64,000 nucleotides of DNA from Erwinia pyri (GTDB lineage Bacteria > Pseudomonadota > Gammaproteobacteria > Enterobacterales > Enterobacteriaceae). The position numbers and the translations under genes are program-made. A model generated the notes under the pieces. That model saw only the letters and a list, made by a program, of their open reading frames with translations, was not told the DNA's origin and searched no databases. This document shows positions 17,636 to 26,111 of the stretch, piece after piece (positions within the stretch are counted from its first letter, which is position 1; each line of letters begins with the position of its first letter). The stretch is taken from positions 4,092,001 to 4,156,000 of the forward strand of contig NZ_CP132353.1 in the NCBI RefSeq assembly GCF_030758455.1. The letters are read 5' to 3'.

Positions 17636-18052
17636 TTATTCCCCCTGCAGCGTGGCCACAATTTTCCGGGAGCCGCCGTGGATGCGGTGTTCTCCCAGCC
17701 AGATACCCTGCCACGTCCCGAGAACCAGATGCCCACGGTTGATCGGCAACAGCAGCGAGGTCCCTAACATCGACGATTTGATGTGTGCAGGCATATCATC
17801 CGCCCCTTCATAATCGTGTTCGTAGGGCGCTTTTTCAGGTACAGCCCGCAGGAAATGCTGTTCCATATCGCTACGCACGGTGGGATCGCAATTTTCATTC
17901 AGCGTCAGCGAGGCGGAGGTGTGTTGCAGCAGCAAATGGAGCAGCCCAACCTGCACGTCGCTGAAGCGCCGCAGTTCATCGACAATTTCATCCGTCACCA
18001 GATGAAATCCACGGGATTTAGGGCTTAAGGTAATTGTCTGCTGATACCACAT
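17636..18052 (-). CDS. yjbQ: YjbQ family protein
   Basis: 138-residue protein of the UPF0047/YjbQ family, a small trimeric beta-rich fold. Some members show weak thiamine-phosphate synthase activity; the physiological role is open. Seen: [20 protein letters not shown] at the start, [20 protein letters not shown], the metal-ligand-like [15 protein letters not shown], and [12 protein letters not shown]. Length equals E. coli YjbQ (138). Confidence 0.94.
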   Translation of the reverse strand: MWYQQTITLSPKSRGFHLVTDEIVDELRRFSDVQVGLLHLLLQHTSASLTLNENCDPTVRSDMEQHFLRAVPEKAPYEHDYEGADDMPAHIKSSMLGTSLLLPINRGHLVLGTWQGIWLGEHRIHGGSRKIVATLQGE

Positions 18053-18140
18053 TGTGATGCTCCTTCACGAAACGAGTGCTGTTAAGTGTGCAGCAAGTGG
18101 CGAAAAGGTAAACCCGCTAGCGGAAAAAGATCGGAAACGA

Positions 18141-18165
18141 CTGCGGCTCCCGTGGGGAGCCGCAG
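18141..18165 (-). terminator. terminator-like hairpin after tyrB
   Basis: A perfect 11-bp stem (18141-18151 with 18155-18165) lies 40 bases past the tyrB stop. On the minus strand CGTTTCCGATCTTTTTCC follows, which is moderately U-rich. Confidence 0.6.
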
Positions 18166-18205
18166 AAATTATGTAGTGAACAACAGTCATTCACTGCAAA
18201 AAGCG

Positions 18206-19399
18206 TTACATCACCGCGGCAAACGCCTCGGCTACCAGATGCACGTTTTTGCTGTTCAGGCCAGCCACGCACATGCGGCCGCTGGCGATCAGGTAGATGC
18301 CAAACTCATTACGCAGGCGATCTACCTGCTCTGCGCTCAGGCCGGTGTAGCTGAACATCCCGCGCTGCTTCAGCAGATAGTCGAAGTTTTTATCCGGCAT
18401 AGCCGCACTCAGCGCCTCTACCAGCGCCTGGCGCATAGAGAGAATGCGCACGCGCATCGCTTCCACTTCAGCCAGCCAGTCAGCCTTCAGCCTGGTATCA
18501 TTCAGCACGGTTGACACTACCTGCGCACCAAAGTTTGGCGGGCTGGAGTAGTTGCGGCGTACCGTTGCCTTGAGCTGACCCAGCACGCGGGATGCCTCTT
18601 CAGCATCATCACACACCACTGACAGTCCGCCGACGCGCTCCCCATAGAGCGAGAAGATTTTAGAGAAGGAGTTGCTGACCAGCGCCGGCAGACCCGCCGC
18701 CGCAATAGCGCGAATGGCGTAAGCATCCTCTTCCATACCGCCACCAAAGCCCTGATAGGCGATGTCCAGGAATGGGATCAGATTGCGCCCTTTCAGTACT
18801 TCGGTAACGCTATCCCACTGGGCGTTCGTCAGGTCCGCACCGGTGGGGTTGTGGCAGCAGGGATGGAGCAGCACGATGCTCTGCGCAGGCAGCGTTTTCA
18901 GTCTGGCGACCAGCTCTTCAAACTTCACGCCGTTGCTCTCTTCGTCGTACCACGGGTAGGTTTTCACCTGGAACCCGGCACCGGAGAAGATCGCCACATG
19001 GTTTTCCCACGTCGGATCGCTGACATAGACCTCAGAACCCGGGAAGTAAGTTTTCAGGAAATCTGCACCCACTTTCAACGCGCCGGAACCGCCAACGGTC
19101 TGAATGGTAGCGATACGACCCGCCTTCAGCATCGGATGATCCTCTCCAAACAGCAGCGGGGCAATCGCGCTACGGTAAGGAGGCAGGCCATCCATCGGCA
19201 GATAAAGCGACGCGTTATGCGCGCCAGCATTCAGACGCGCTTCCGCTTCTGCTACCGCCTTCAGCTGGGGGATTTCGCCCTGCTCGTCATAATATAAGCC
19301 GATGCTCAGGTTCACCTTTTGCGGTCGCGTATCCTGCTTGAAGGTCTCCATCAGGGAGAGAATTGGATCGCCAGCATAGGCATCAACGTTTTGAAACAC
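18206..19399 (-). CDS. tyrB: aromatic-amino-acid aminotransferase
   Basis: PLP-dependent class I aminotransferase making tyrosine and phenylalanine (and leucine) from their keto acids. The PLP lysine lies in [17 protein letters not shown], the family Asn/Asp region in [13 protein letters not shown] and [10 protein letters not shown], and the substrate Arg near the C-terminal [10 protein letters not shown] chose the GTG at 19399: the product then starts [14 protein letters not shown] and has 397 residues like E. coli TyrB, which also uses GTG, and GGAGA lies 8 bases upstream. The frame is open to an ATG at 19414 without an SD. In E. coli alr precedes tyrB; here it does not. Confidence 0.95.
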   Translation of the reverse strand: MFQNVDAYAGDPILSLMETFKQDTRPQKVNLSIGLYYDEQGEIPQLKAVAEAEARLNAGAHNASLYLPMDGLPPYRSAIAPLLFGEDHPMLKAGRIATIQTVGGSGALKVGADFLKTYFPGSEVYVSDPTWENHVAIFSGAGFQVKTYPWYDEESNGVKFEELVARLKTLPAQSIVLLHPCCHNPTGADLTNAQWDSVTEVLKGRNLIPFLDIAYQGFGGGMEEDAYAIRAIAAAGLPALVSNSFSKIFSLYGERVGGLSVVCDDAEEASRVLGQLKATVRRNYSSPPNFGAQVVSTVLNDTRLKADWLAEVEAMRVRILSMRQALVEALSAAMPDKNFDYLLKQRGMFSYTGLSAEQVDRLRNEFGIYLIASGRMCVAGLNSKNVHLVAEAFAAVM

Positions 19400-19486
19400 G
19401 GTGCAGATCTCCATTAATTGGTTGGGTCAGGCTTGCGCTCTCTTTACCGGCAGCGCACTACTTCTTTTACTTCATCGCAGGACTGC

Positions 19487-20101
19487 TCAGACGTCATAGC
19501 GTCCGGGCCGATGGTTCATGGCGATAATCAGATTAAGGATCACCGCGCCCGCAATGGAAGCGGCCAGCATCGGCAGTGACACCACAAACAGTGAGGCGAG
19601 CACCACGCAGGTATCCACGCCCATTTGCAGCTTCCCGGCACGAATACCGTACCGATCCTGCAGCCATAACGCCAGAATATTGATGCCGCCCAGGCTGGCT
19701 TTATGCCGGAACAGTACTATAAACCCAATTCCCATTATCACGTTACCGAACAGTGTGGCGTAAAAGGGATCCAGCGCGGAAAAGTGGATGAAAAGCGGAT
19801 GCAGATGGGTAAACAGCGACACCAGCCCCACTGCGCAGAAGGTTTTCACCGTAAATGCCCTTCCCATGCGGCGAAGGGCGAGCCAGTAAAACGGCAGGTT
19901 AATGATAAAGAACGCCAGGCCGAAAGAGGTGTGCGTCAGGTAGCTGATCAGAAAGGCAATACCGGCCGTGCTACCCGTTAACGCACCCGCGGTTTTCAAC
20001 AGCGTGACGCCAAAGGAGACCAGAAGCGTGCCAAACAGAATGGCCAGCGCATCTTCAACAAGCGTATGGGGGATTTTAGCGGGGTGTACGACGTTATCCA
20101 T
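19487..20101 (-). CDS. YitT/DUF161 family membrane protein
   Basis: 204-residue integral membrane protein with about 5 hydrophobic segments (for example LAILFGTLLVSFGVTLL, GLAFFIINLPFYWLAL, and a C-terminal SIAGAVILNLIIAMN). The GGINILALWLQDRYGI and GSTAGIAFLISY motifs are typical of the YitT family of unknown function. The Lrp/AsnC regulator lies 236 bases upstream on the same strand and may control it. Bacterial relatives are often next to regulators, suggesting transport or export of a small metabolite (inference). Confidence 0.88.
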   Translation of the reverse strand: MDNVVHPAKIPHTLVEDALAILFGTLLVSFGVTLLKTAGALTGSTAGIAFLISYLTHTSFGLAFFIINLPFYWLALRRMGRAFTVKTFCAVGLVSLFTHLHPLFIHFSALDPFYATLFGNVIMGIGFIVLFRHKASLGGINILALWLQDRYGIRAGKLQMGVDTCVVLASLFVVSLPMLAASIAGAVILNLIIAMNHRPGRYDV

Positions 20102-20337
20102 AAAAGCTGATTCCAGAGAGAGCGTCTCCGGTTACAGCAAAAATCGCACCAATCCGGCCCTGAAAAAGCGTGCCGGATGGTGCCAGCGAATTAACCCATT
20201 GAATACAAGGCGCTTTACTACCTTATTTTGTGCATGAAAGACGCGCTACATCGTCATATCACGCACTAAAATTCTTTTCGCCGCACAAGTCACGCATTAA
20301 AACGCATTTTGATGCACTATTCCGGCGCAGGCTCGCA

Positions 20338-20814
20338 CTAAACTGGTGCGCAGATGGAGGTCATCATGCCATTCTCTTTTAAGCGGGTCAGCACCACGGA
20401 GGTTTTCACGTGGGAGACGCTCTGGTGCCCCGCCACCAGTTGGCTGATTAACGCGCTCAGCCCGGCGAGATCGGCCACGGCCACCTTCAGTAAATAGTCA
20501 GCATCGCCCGTGGTTTTATAGGCATCCACAATCGCAGAGTGCTCTGCAACCATGCGGTGAAAGCTTTCAACGTAATCGGAAGTGTGGTTGATCAGACGGA
20601 CCTCAATCAGCCCTATCATCCCCAGGCCAACGGCGTCAGGCGAGAGCCGCGCGTGATAGCCCAGAATCAGGCCCGCCTGCTCAAGACTGATGCGGCGGCG
20701 TGAACATTGTGAAGCGGAGAGCCCCACCAAATCGCTCAGTTCCTGGTTGGTCAGACGACCGTTAGTTTCAAGTAAAGTCAGTATCTTAAGGTCGTAATCA
20801 TCAATCTGCGTCAT
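20338..20814 (-). CDS. Lrp/AsnC family transcriptional regulator
   Basis: 158-residue feast/famine regulator. The N-terminal helix-turn-helix spans LKILTLLETNGRLTNQELSD and VGLSASQCSRRRISLEQAG; the C-terminal RAM (amino-acid-binding) domain includes VDAYKTTGDADYLLKVAVADL. I chose the ATG at 20814 (MTQIDDYDLKIL) because it matches the family start and has GGA 6 bases upstream; the frame stays open for 34 more codons. Probable target: the downstream YitT-like gene. The ligand is likely an amino acid, by family. Confidence 0.92.
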   Translation of the reverse strand: MTQIDDYDLKILTLLETNGRLTNQELSDLVGLSASQCSRRRISLEQAGLILGYHARLSPDAVGLGMIGLIEVRLINHTSDYVESFHRMVAEHSAIVDAYKTTGDADYLLKVAVADLAGLSALISQLVAGHQSVSHVKTSVVLTRLKENGMMTSICAPV

Positions 20815-20933
20815 TATCGATCCGGGCGGCTGAACAGAAACGCTACCCGGACAGATAACCGCATTTTTCATCCCGTTGTCCAACACTATTTTCTGATGGC
20901 TAACGGGATGATGCACATTTTGTGCAGAGCGGG

Positions 20934-22349
20934 TTAATCGTCGTCGTACTGCGGGCCTGCGTAGTTATCAAACCGCGACCATTGCCCGTTAAAGGTCAGA
21001 CGCACGGTGCCAATGGGGCCGTTACGCTGCTTGCCGAGAATGATTTCCGCAATCCCTTTTTGATCGCTGTTTTCGTGATAAACCTCATCACGGTAGATAA
21101 ACATAATCAGGTCAGCATCCTGCTCGATAGAGCCAGATTCACGCAGGTCGGAGTTAACCGGGCGCTTATCGGCACGCTGCTCCAGCGAGCGGTTCAGCTG
21201 CGACAAGGCCACTACCGGTACCTGTAACTCTTTTGCCAGCGCCTTAAGGGAGCGGGAGATCTCGGCGATTTCCAGCGTACGGTTATCAGACAGCGCAGGC
21301 ACGCGCATCAGTTGCAGGTAGTCGATCATGATCAGGCTCAGACCGCCATGCTCGCGGAAGATGCGCCGCGCGCGGGAGCGCACCTCTGTCGGCGTCAGGC
21401 CGGAGGAGTCATCGATAAACATGTTCTTTTTCTCCAGCAGGATGCCCATGGTGCTGGAGATACGCGCCCAGTCCTCATCATCCAGCTGGCCGGTACGAAT
21501 ACGGGTCTGATCCACGCGCGAAAGCGAGGCCAGCATACGCATCATGATCTGTTCGCCTGGCATCTCAAGGCTGAAAATCAGGACCGGTTTGTCCTGCAGC
21601 ATGGCGGCGTTTTCGCACAGGTTCATGGCGAAGGTGGTTTTACCCATTGCCGGACGGGCCGCGACGATGATCAGATCCGAACGCTGCAAACCGGCGGTCT
21701 TTTTATTGAGATCCTGGTAGCCGGTATCCACGCCGGTCACACCATCATGCGGCGTCTGATAGAGCGATTCGATCCTGGAGATCGTTGCCTCCAGAATTTG
21801 ATCGACGCTTTTCGGTCCGGTGTCTTTGTTCGCCCTGCTTTCTGCAATCTGGAATACGCGCGATTCCGCCAGATCAAGCAGATCCTCGCTGGTGCGCCCC
21901 TGCGGATCGTAGCCCGCATCGGCAATTTCATTAGCGACGGAGATCATTTCACGCACAACTGCACGCTCACGCACGATATCGGCATAAGCGCCGATGTTTG
22001 CCGCACTCGGCGTGTTTTTAGAGAGCTCAGCCAGATAGGCAAAGCCGCCTACCAGGTTAAGCTCGCTTTTGGTTTCCAGCGACTCGGAAAGCGTGATCAG
22101 GTCAATGGGTTTGCCCTGCTCCAGCAGGCGCTGCATTTCGCTGAAGATCATCCGGTGCGGTCGGCTGAAGAAGTCCAGCGCCGCGACGCGTTCAGAGACG
22201 TTGTCCCAGCGCTCATTATCCAGCATCAACCCGCCCAACACGGACTGTTCCGCTTCCAGCGAATGGGGAGGCAGCTTCAGCCCTTCCATCTGCCTGTCGC
22301 GGGGTTCACGGTTTTCACCGGATTTGTTGGTGGGTTTATTTCCTGCCAT
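20934..22349 (-). CDS. dnaB: replicative DNA helicase
   Basis: Hexameric 5'-3' helicase of the replication fork, 471 residues like E. coli DnaB. The N-terminal collar domain starts after a charged leader (LPPHSLEAEQSVLGGLMLDN, 27-46). The RecA-like domain has Walker A ARPAMGKTT (231-239), Walker B LIMIDYLQLM and the DnaB motif ALSQLNRSLEQR near the arginine finger. Divergent from qorA, as in E. coli. The next gene on the same strand in E. coli (alr) is replaced here by the Lrp/AsnC gene. Confidence 0.98.
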   Translation of the reverse strand: MAGNKPTNKSGENREPRDRQMEGLKLPPHSLEAEQSVLGGLMLDNERWDNVSERVAALDFFSRPHRMIFSEMQRLLEQGKPIDLITLSESLETKSELNLVGGFAYLAELSKNTPSAANIGAYADIVRERAVVREMISVANEIADAGYDPQGRTSEDLLDLAESRVFQIAESRANKDTGPKSVDQILEATISRIESLYQTPHDGVTGVDTGYQDLNKKTAGLQRSDLIIVAARPAMGKTTFAMNLCENAAMLQDKPVLIFSLEMPGEQIMMRMLASLSRVDQTRIRTGQLDDEDWARISSTMGILLEKKNMFIDDSSGLTPTEVRSRARRIFREHGGLSLIMIDYLQLMRVPALSDNRTLEIAEISRSLKALAKELQVPVVALSQLNRSLEQRADKRPVNSDLRESGSIEQDADLIMFIYRDEVYHENSDQKGIAEIILGKQRNGPIGTVRLTFNGQWSRFDNYAGPQYDDD

Positions 22350-22444
22350 AGTGATGCAATACCGAATAGTTTGGGGACGGGCAAGTATACCCTTTTGGGC
22401 TGCTGGCGTCCTCTCTCAATGACGCGGAACCCACAGGAGTAAGC

Positions 22445-23425
22445 ATGGCAAAACGTATACAAATCAGCCAGCATGGCGGCCCGGAAGTGATGCAGCTGAT
22501 TGAGACAGCAATGCCTGAGCCAGCGGCTGGCGAGGTGGTGGTTGAGCACAAAGCGATCGGCATTAATTATATTGATACCTACGTGCGCAGCGGGCTCTAT
22601 CCCGCCTCGCTGCCTTGCGGACTGGGCACTGAGGCCGCTGGCGTGGTGCACAGCGTGGGCGAAGGCGTGACGGCAGTAAAGCCTGGCGATCGCGTGGTGT
22701 ATGCACAGTCCGCTTTAGGCGCTTACAGCGATTTTCACGCTGTACATGTTGATAAGCTGGCTCTGTTGCCAGATAACATCTCTTACGAGCAGGCTGCCGC
22801 CTCCTTTCTTAAAGGTCTGACGGTTCACTACTTACTGCGCCAGACCTATGTCGTGCAGCCGGATGAAATCTTCCTGTTTCAGGCAGCCGCGGGCGGCGTA
22901 GGCCTGATCGCCTGTCAGTGGGCAAAAGCGCTGGGCGCGCATTTGATTGGCACCGTGGGTTCTGCAGAAAAAGCACAGCGTGCGAAGGAGGCGGGCGCCT
23001 GGGCCACCATCAATTATCGTGAAGAAGATATCGCCAGACGCGTTGCCGAGCTGACTGACGGCAAGAAAGTCCGCGTGGTATATGATTCGGTCGGCAAAGA
23101 TACCTGGGAAGCTTCGCTGGACTCTCTGCAACGTCGCGGGCTGATGGTCAGCTTTGGTAACTCTTCCGGTCCGGTCAGCGGCGTCAATCTGGCGATCCTC
23201 AACCAGAAAGGGTCACTATATGTTACCCGCCCTTCACTAAACGGCTATATCACCACGCGCGATGCGCTGACGCTGGCCAGTAATGAGCTGTTTTCACTGA
23301 TTGGCAGCGGCGCTATTAAAGTCGATGTGCCGGAGCAGCAGAAGTTCGCACTGGAGGATGCGCAGCAGGCGCACAAAACGCTGGAAGGACGCGGCACACA
23401 GGGCTCAAGCCTGTTGATTCCCTGA
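22445..23425 (+). CDS. qorA: NADPH:quinone oxidoreductase
   Basis: Zeta-crystallin-type medium-chain reductase without zinc, 326 residues (E. coli QorA 327). Seen: MAKRIQISQHGGPEVMQLIE, the substrate-domain segment AIGINYIDTYVRSGLYP, and the NADPH-binding AAAGGVGLIACQWAKALGA. It reduces quinones and related enones by one or two electrons. AGGAG lies just upstream of the ATG. A strong terminator follows. Confidence 0.96.
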   Translation: MAKRIQISQHGGPEVMQLIETAMPEPAAGEVVVEHKAIGINYIDTYVRSGLYPASLPCGLGTEAAGVVHSVGEGVTAVKPGDRVVYAQSALGAYSDFHAVHVDKLALLPDNISYEQAAASFLKGLTVHYLLRQTYVVQPDEIFLFQAAAGGVGLIACQWAKALGAHLIGTVGSAEKAQRAKEAGAWATINYREEDIARRVAELTDGKKVRVVYDSVGKDTWEASLDSLQRRGLMVSFGNSSGPVSGVNLAILNQKGSLYVTRPSLNGYITTRDALTLASNELFSLIGSGAIKVDVPEQQKFALEDAQQAHKTLEGRGTQGSSLLIP

Positions 23426-23439
23426 TCGCCAGACGCAAA

Positions 23440-23472
23440 CAGGGCTTCCCGCAGGAAGCCCCTTTTTCTTTT
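23440..23472 (+). terminator. intrinsic terminator of qorA
   Basis: An 8-bp stem (GGGCTTCC 23442-23449 with GGAAGCCC 23454-23461) and a T-rich tail lie 16 bases after the stop. Confidence 0.9.
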
Positions 23473-23648
23473 TTATAGTTCGCGCTGGTTGTAGGGTCAG
23501 AGCGATGAATGCAGGTCAATTCAATGAAAGCATCCTGCCAGAGTTCATAAGTAAATAATATGTTTAATTTCCATTTCGTCTGAGCAATATTGCGAGCTGT
23601 GATCCAGAGCGCATTTTTGCCGCGCACTTTTCCGCCAACTCATTGATA

Positions 23649-23879
23649 TTAACGTGATAACCACCGGTCTGCTTTAGACTTTGGCTTTTTGTAAGCGCGA
23701 TATATCCAGACCGCAACCACTGCCAGCGCCAGCCACGGCAACATTTTTATAACAATAACCAGCATGCCGCCAAACAGCATCACAAACGTCGCTACTACCA
23801 GCGCGGCGACGATACCCAGCAGCGAAATGCCAGTCAGCAGCAGCATCAGGAAGAAGCCGAGCACAAACAGGATTTCCAT
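23649..23879 (-). CDS. pspG: phage shock protein G
   Basis: Small inner-membrane envelope-stress protein of 76 residues (E. coli 80) with two hydrophobic segments (EILFVLGFFLMLLLTGISL; MLPWLALAVVAVWIYRAY) and a basic tail. It is the outlying member of the Psp regulon, switched on by PspF with sigma-54 when the membrane potential is disturbed. A good sigma-54 promoter lies 38-53 bases upstream. The place beside qorA matches E. coli. Confidence 0.93.
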   Translation of the reverse strand: MEILFVLGFFLMLLLTGISLLGIVAALVVATFVMLFGGMLVIVIKMLPWLALAVVAVWIYRAYKKPKSKADRWLSR

Positions 23880-23916
23880 TGAACAGTCTCCCCATATAAG
23901 AATCTGAGAGAACTGT

Positions 23917-23932
23917 TACAAGAATCGTGCCA
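23917..23932 (-). promoter_or_regulatory. sigma-54 promoter of pspG
   Basis: On the minus strand TGGCAC-GATTC-TTGTA matches TGGCAC-N5-TTGCA with one change in the -12 box. Correct orientation and distance for pspG. The rest of the gap up to the LysR gene (23933-24244) shows nothing I can assign. Confidence 0.85.
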
Positions 23933-24244
23933 GATACGGAATAAACTTAAACCATTGAATTTATTGATAACAGTAAAAAGGAGCGCGGTATTAAGTGGTT
24001 AAAAAAATCACTTATTGGTCAGTAATTAACTACGCGCTGATTATGCGCTATTACCGCCACTCTGCTAGTCAGATCGGCGCCTCCAACCTTTTCCCGATGC
24101 TTGTCCTTATCGCCCTGCCAGGCCCGGTGTTAACCAAACGGCTACACAAACCGTTACCTTAAGAGCAACACCTTTCTGCGGCGCCTGGTACTGAATTTGC
24201 ATCCCATCATTAAGTAAATGGTTGTTTCGCATCAGGGGTTCTCA

Positions 24245-25132
24245 GTGAATTTAAATACTTATAAATATTTCAATGAAGTAGCCGCCGCAGGATCGATCCG
24301 CCGTGCAGCCGATCGGTTACACGTTGCACCATCGGCTATCAGCCGCCAGATCGCCTTATTAGAACACAGTCTGGGTATCATGCTGATTGAACGCAGCAAT
24401 ACCGGAATTCAGTTAACGCCTGCGGGCATGATGCTTGAACGCTATACCCGAAAAATGGTTCGGGATCTGGACCGCATTCATGAAGCTATCAAAAATCTGA
24501 AAGGGCTGCGCCAGGGAGAGGTAAAAATCTGGGTGATCGAGGCAGTGGTTCAGGCGGTTCTGCCGCGCATTATGACTGAATTCAACGAAATTTATCCCGC
24601 CATCAAATTTTCCATTAACACTGAATCTTCAGACCGCACCATTGAAGCCATTATCAATGATGAAATTGATATTGGCATTGTATTTAACCTGGGCAATCGC
24701 CCCAGTGTTGAAGTTATTAAGCAGTGTCCTGCTCCCGTTCAGTGTCTGGTGTCGCCGGGGCATCCACTCGCCCACCATCACTCCGTAAGTCTGGAAGAGA
24801 TCTGCTCCTGGCCCATAGCGCTACCTGTTTCCAGCTTCGGCCTGCGACAGACGTTCGACAAAGTGACCCGCGCCCAGCATCTGGTACCGCAATCCATTGT
24901 GAATACCAACAACCTTGAACTCACTAAGGCGATGGCCATTGCGGGCCGTACCCTCACCATCGGTCCTGAACTGATCGCGACCAAGGAAATTGAACACAAT
25001 TTGCTTCGTGCCATTCCCATTGATAACGATGCGATGCGTGCGGCCACGATCGAGATCTGTGTGCATCGTGACCGCTCGCTCTCATTTGCCGCGCATCACT
25101 TCCTCAAGCTGGTCTGCCGGGAATTCAGTTAG
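24245..25132 (+). CDS. LysR family transcriptional regulator
   Basis: 295-residue LysR-type regulator. The HTH is FNEVAAAGSIRRAADRLHVA followed by PSAISRQIALLE; the effector domain follows from about residue 90. I chose the GTG at 24245 (MNLNTYKYFNEVA) because AGGGG lies 6 bases upstream and LysR proteins usually start about 5 residues before this helix; an in-frame ATG at 24218 exists. It lies 157 bases upstream of, and parallel to, the RutA-like operon, so it is the likely activator of that operon with the pathway substrate or intermediate as co-inducer. Confidence 0.92.
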   Translation: MNLNTYKYFNEVAAAGSIRRAADRLHVAPSAISRQIALLEHSLGIMLIERSNTGIQLTPAGMMLERYTRKMVRDLDRIHEAIKNLKGLRQGEVKIWVIEAVVQAVLPRIMTEFNEIYPAIKFSINTESSDRTIEAIINDEIDIGIVFNLGNRPSVEVIKQCPAPVQCLVSPGHPLAHHHSVSLEEICSWPIALPVSSFGLRQTFDKVTRAQHLVPQSIVNTNNLELTKAMAIAGRTLTIGPELIATKEIEHNLLRAIPIDNDAMRAATIEICVHRDRSLSFAAHHFLKLVCREFS

Positions 25133-25201
25133 CTCACCCCAACTTTCCTGTTAACGGCGTGTACCAGAACGGGCAACACGGCGTGCTGCAAACGGCACTA
25201 C

Positions 25202-25213
25202 TTACTGCCGTAA
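25202..25213. promoter_or_regulatory. possible LysR-type binding site
   Basis: TTACTGCCGTAA is an imperfect palindrome (5 of 6 pairs) 77 bases before the first gene of the Rut-like operon, and fits the loose T-N11-A-like dyads bound by LysR regulators. Weak evidence. Confidence 0.25.
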
Positions 25214-25289
25214 ACAGCATGATATTTATCACTCATCGCTTAGTGCCAACGCCTGACGGGGTCAGGAAAGAATCCAGAGAGGATGAGAG

Positions 25290-26096
25290 ATGCCGAACGT
25301 CATGACTAACGGGATAAACACGCATTATGAAATGTGTGGATCGGGTCCGGCCCTGATCTTTGTCTCCGGGCTGGGCGGCACGGCCGCCTACTGGAAACCG
25401 CAGCTTGAAGCCTTCAGCAAACGCTTCACGGTCATCACCTATGACCAGCGTGGCGCGGGCACCTCCGATCATCCTGAAGGTCCTTACAGCATCGAAACGC
25501 TGGTGGACGACCTGCAATCGCTGATTAGGACGCTGAAGCTGGCGCGTCCGCTGCTGGTTGGACACTCGACGGGTGGCGCAATCGGTCAACACCTTGCTGC
25601 CCGCGATCCCGATCTGCTGGCAGGGATGGTGCTGTACGCCAGCTGGGCTAAATCAGACAGGCACTTTAACTGGTGTTTCCGCATGCGCCGCGCTCTGCTG
25701 GTTGGCAGCCCGCTGGAAGAGTATGTCCACGGCAGCGCGCTGTTTCTCTATCCGCCTGAGCATGTGAATACGCATGCGGAGGTGCTGTCGCCGGCTCTGC
25801 TCGCTTCTGTCGCCAGCTTCCCACAGCGCGAGATCATCCTGAGCCGCATTGACGCCATTATGGATCACGACGCCACCGCCGTGCTGGCCGCCATTCAGAC
25901 ACCCACGCTGGTGATCTGTGCACAGGACGACATTCTGACGCCGCCTTATCAGTCACGGCTGCTGGCGGAAGCCATCCCGAATGCGCAACTGGAAATCGTG
26001 CCCCGGGGCGGGCACAGCTTTTCAGAGACTGAAACGGTTCTGTTCAACAAAATTACGTTCGACTTCCTGGTGGGCGTCCGTCAGCTAACAAATTGA
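25290..26096 (+). CDS. alpha/beta hydrolase, RutD-like
   Basis: 268-residue hydrolase closest in pattern to RutD, which speeds aminoacrylate hydrolysis in uracil breakdown: shared segments are VSGLGGTAAYWKPQL, VITYDQRGAGTSD, CFRMRRALLVGS and FLYPPEH. Unlike E. coli RutD, where I recall GHALG at the elbow, this one has a canonical nucleophile Ser93 in GHSTGG, with Asp213/Asp214 and His242 completing a triad. It may therefore be a true ester or amide hydrolase. First gene of the operon; AGAGGA precedes the ATG and the RutA-like gene follows 15 bases after the stop. Confidence 0.88.
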   Translation: MPNVMTNGINTHYEMCGSGPALIFVSGLGGTAAYWKPQLEAFSKRFTVITYDQRGAGTSDHPEGPYSIETLVDDLQSLIRTLKLARPLLVGHSTGGAIGQHLAARDPDLLAGMVLYASWAKSDRHFNWCFRMRRALLVGSPLEEYVHGSALFLYPPEHVNTHAEVLSPALLASVASFPQREIILSRIDAIMDHDATAVLAAIQTPTLVICAQDDILTPPYQSRLLAEAIPNAQLEIVPRGGHSFSETETVLFNKITFDFLVGVRQLTN

Positions 26097-26111
26097 TCTA
26101 AGAGGTTTCTT

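Noticed and set aside
19400..19486. TyrR boxes upstream of tyrB
   Set aside because: No TGTAAA-N6-TTTACA-like pair was found in the short upstream gap.
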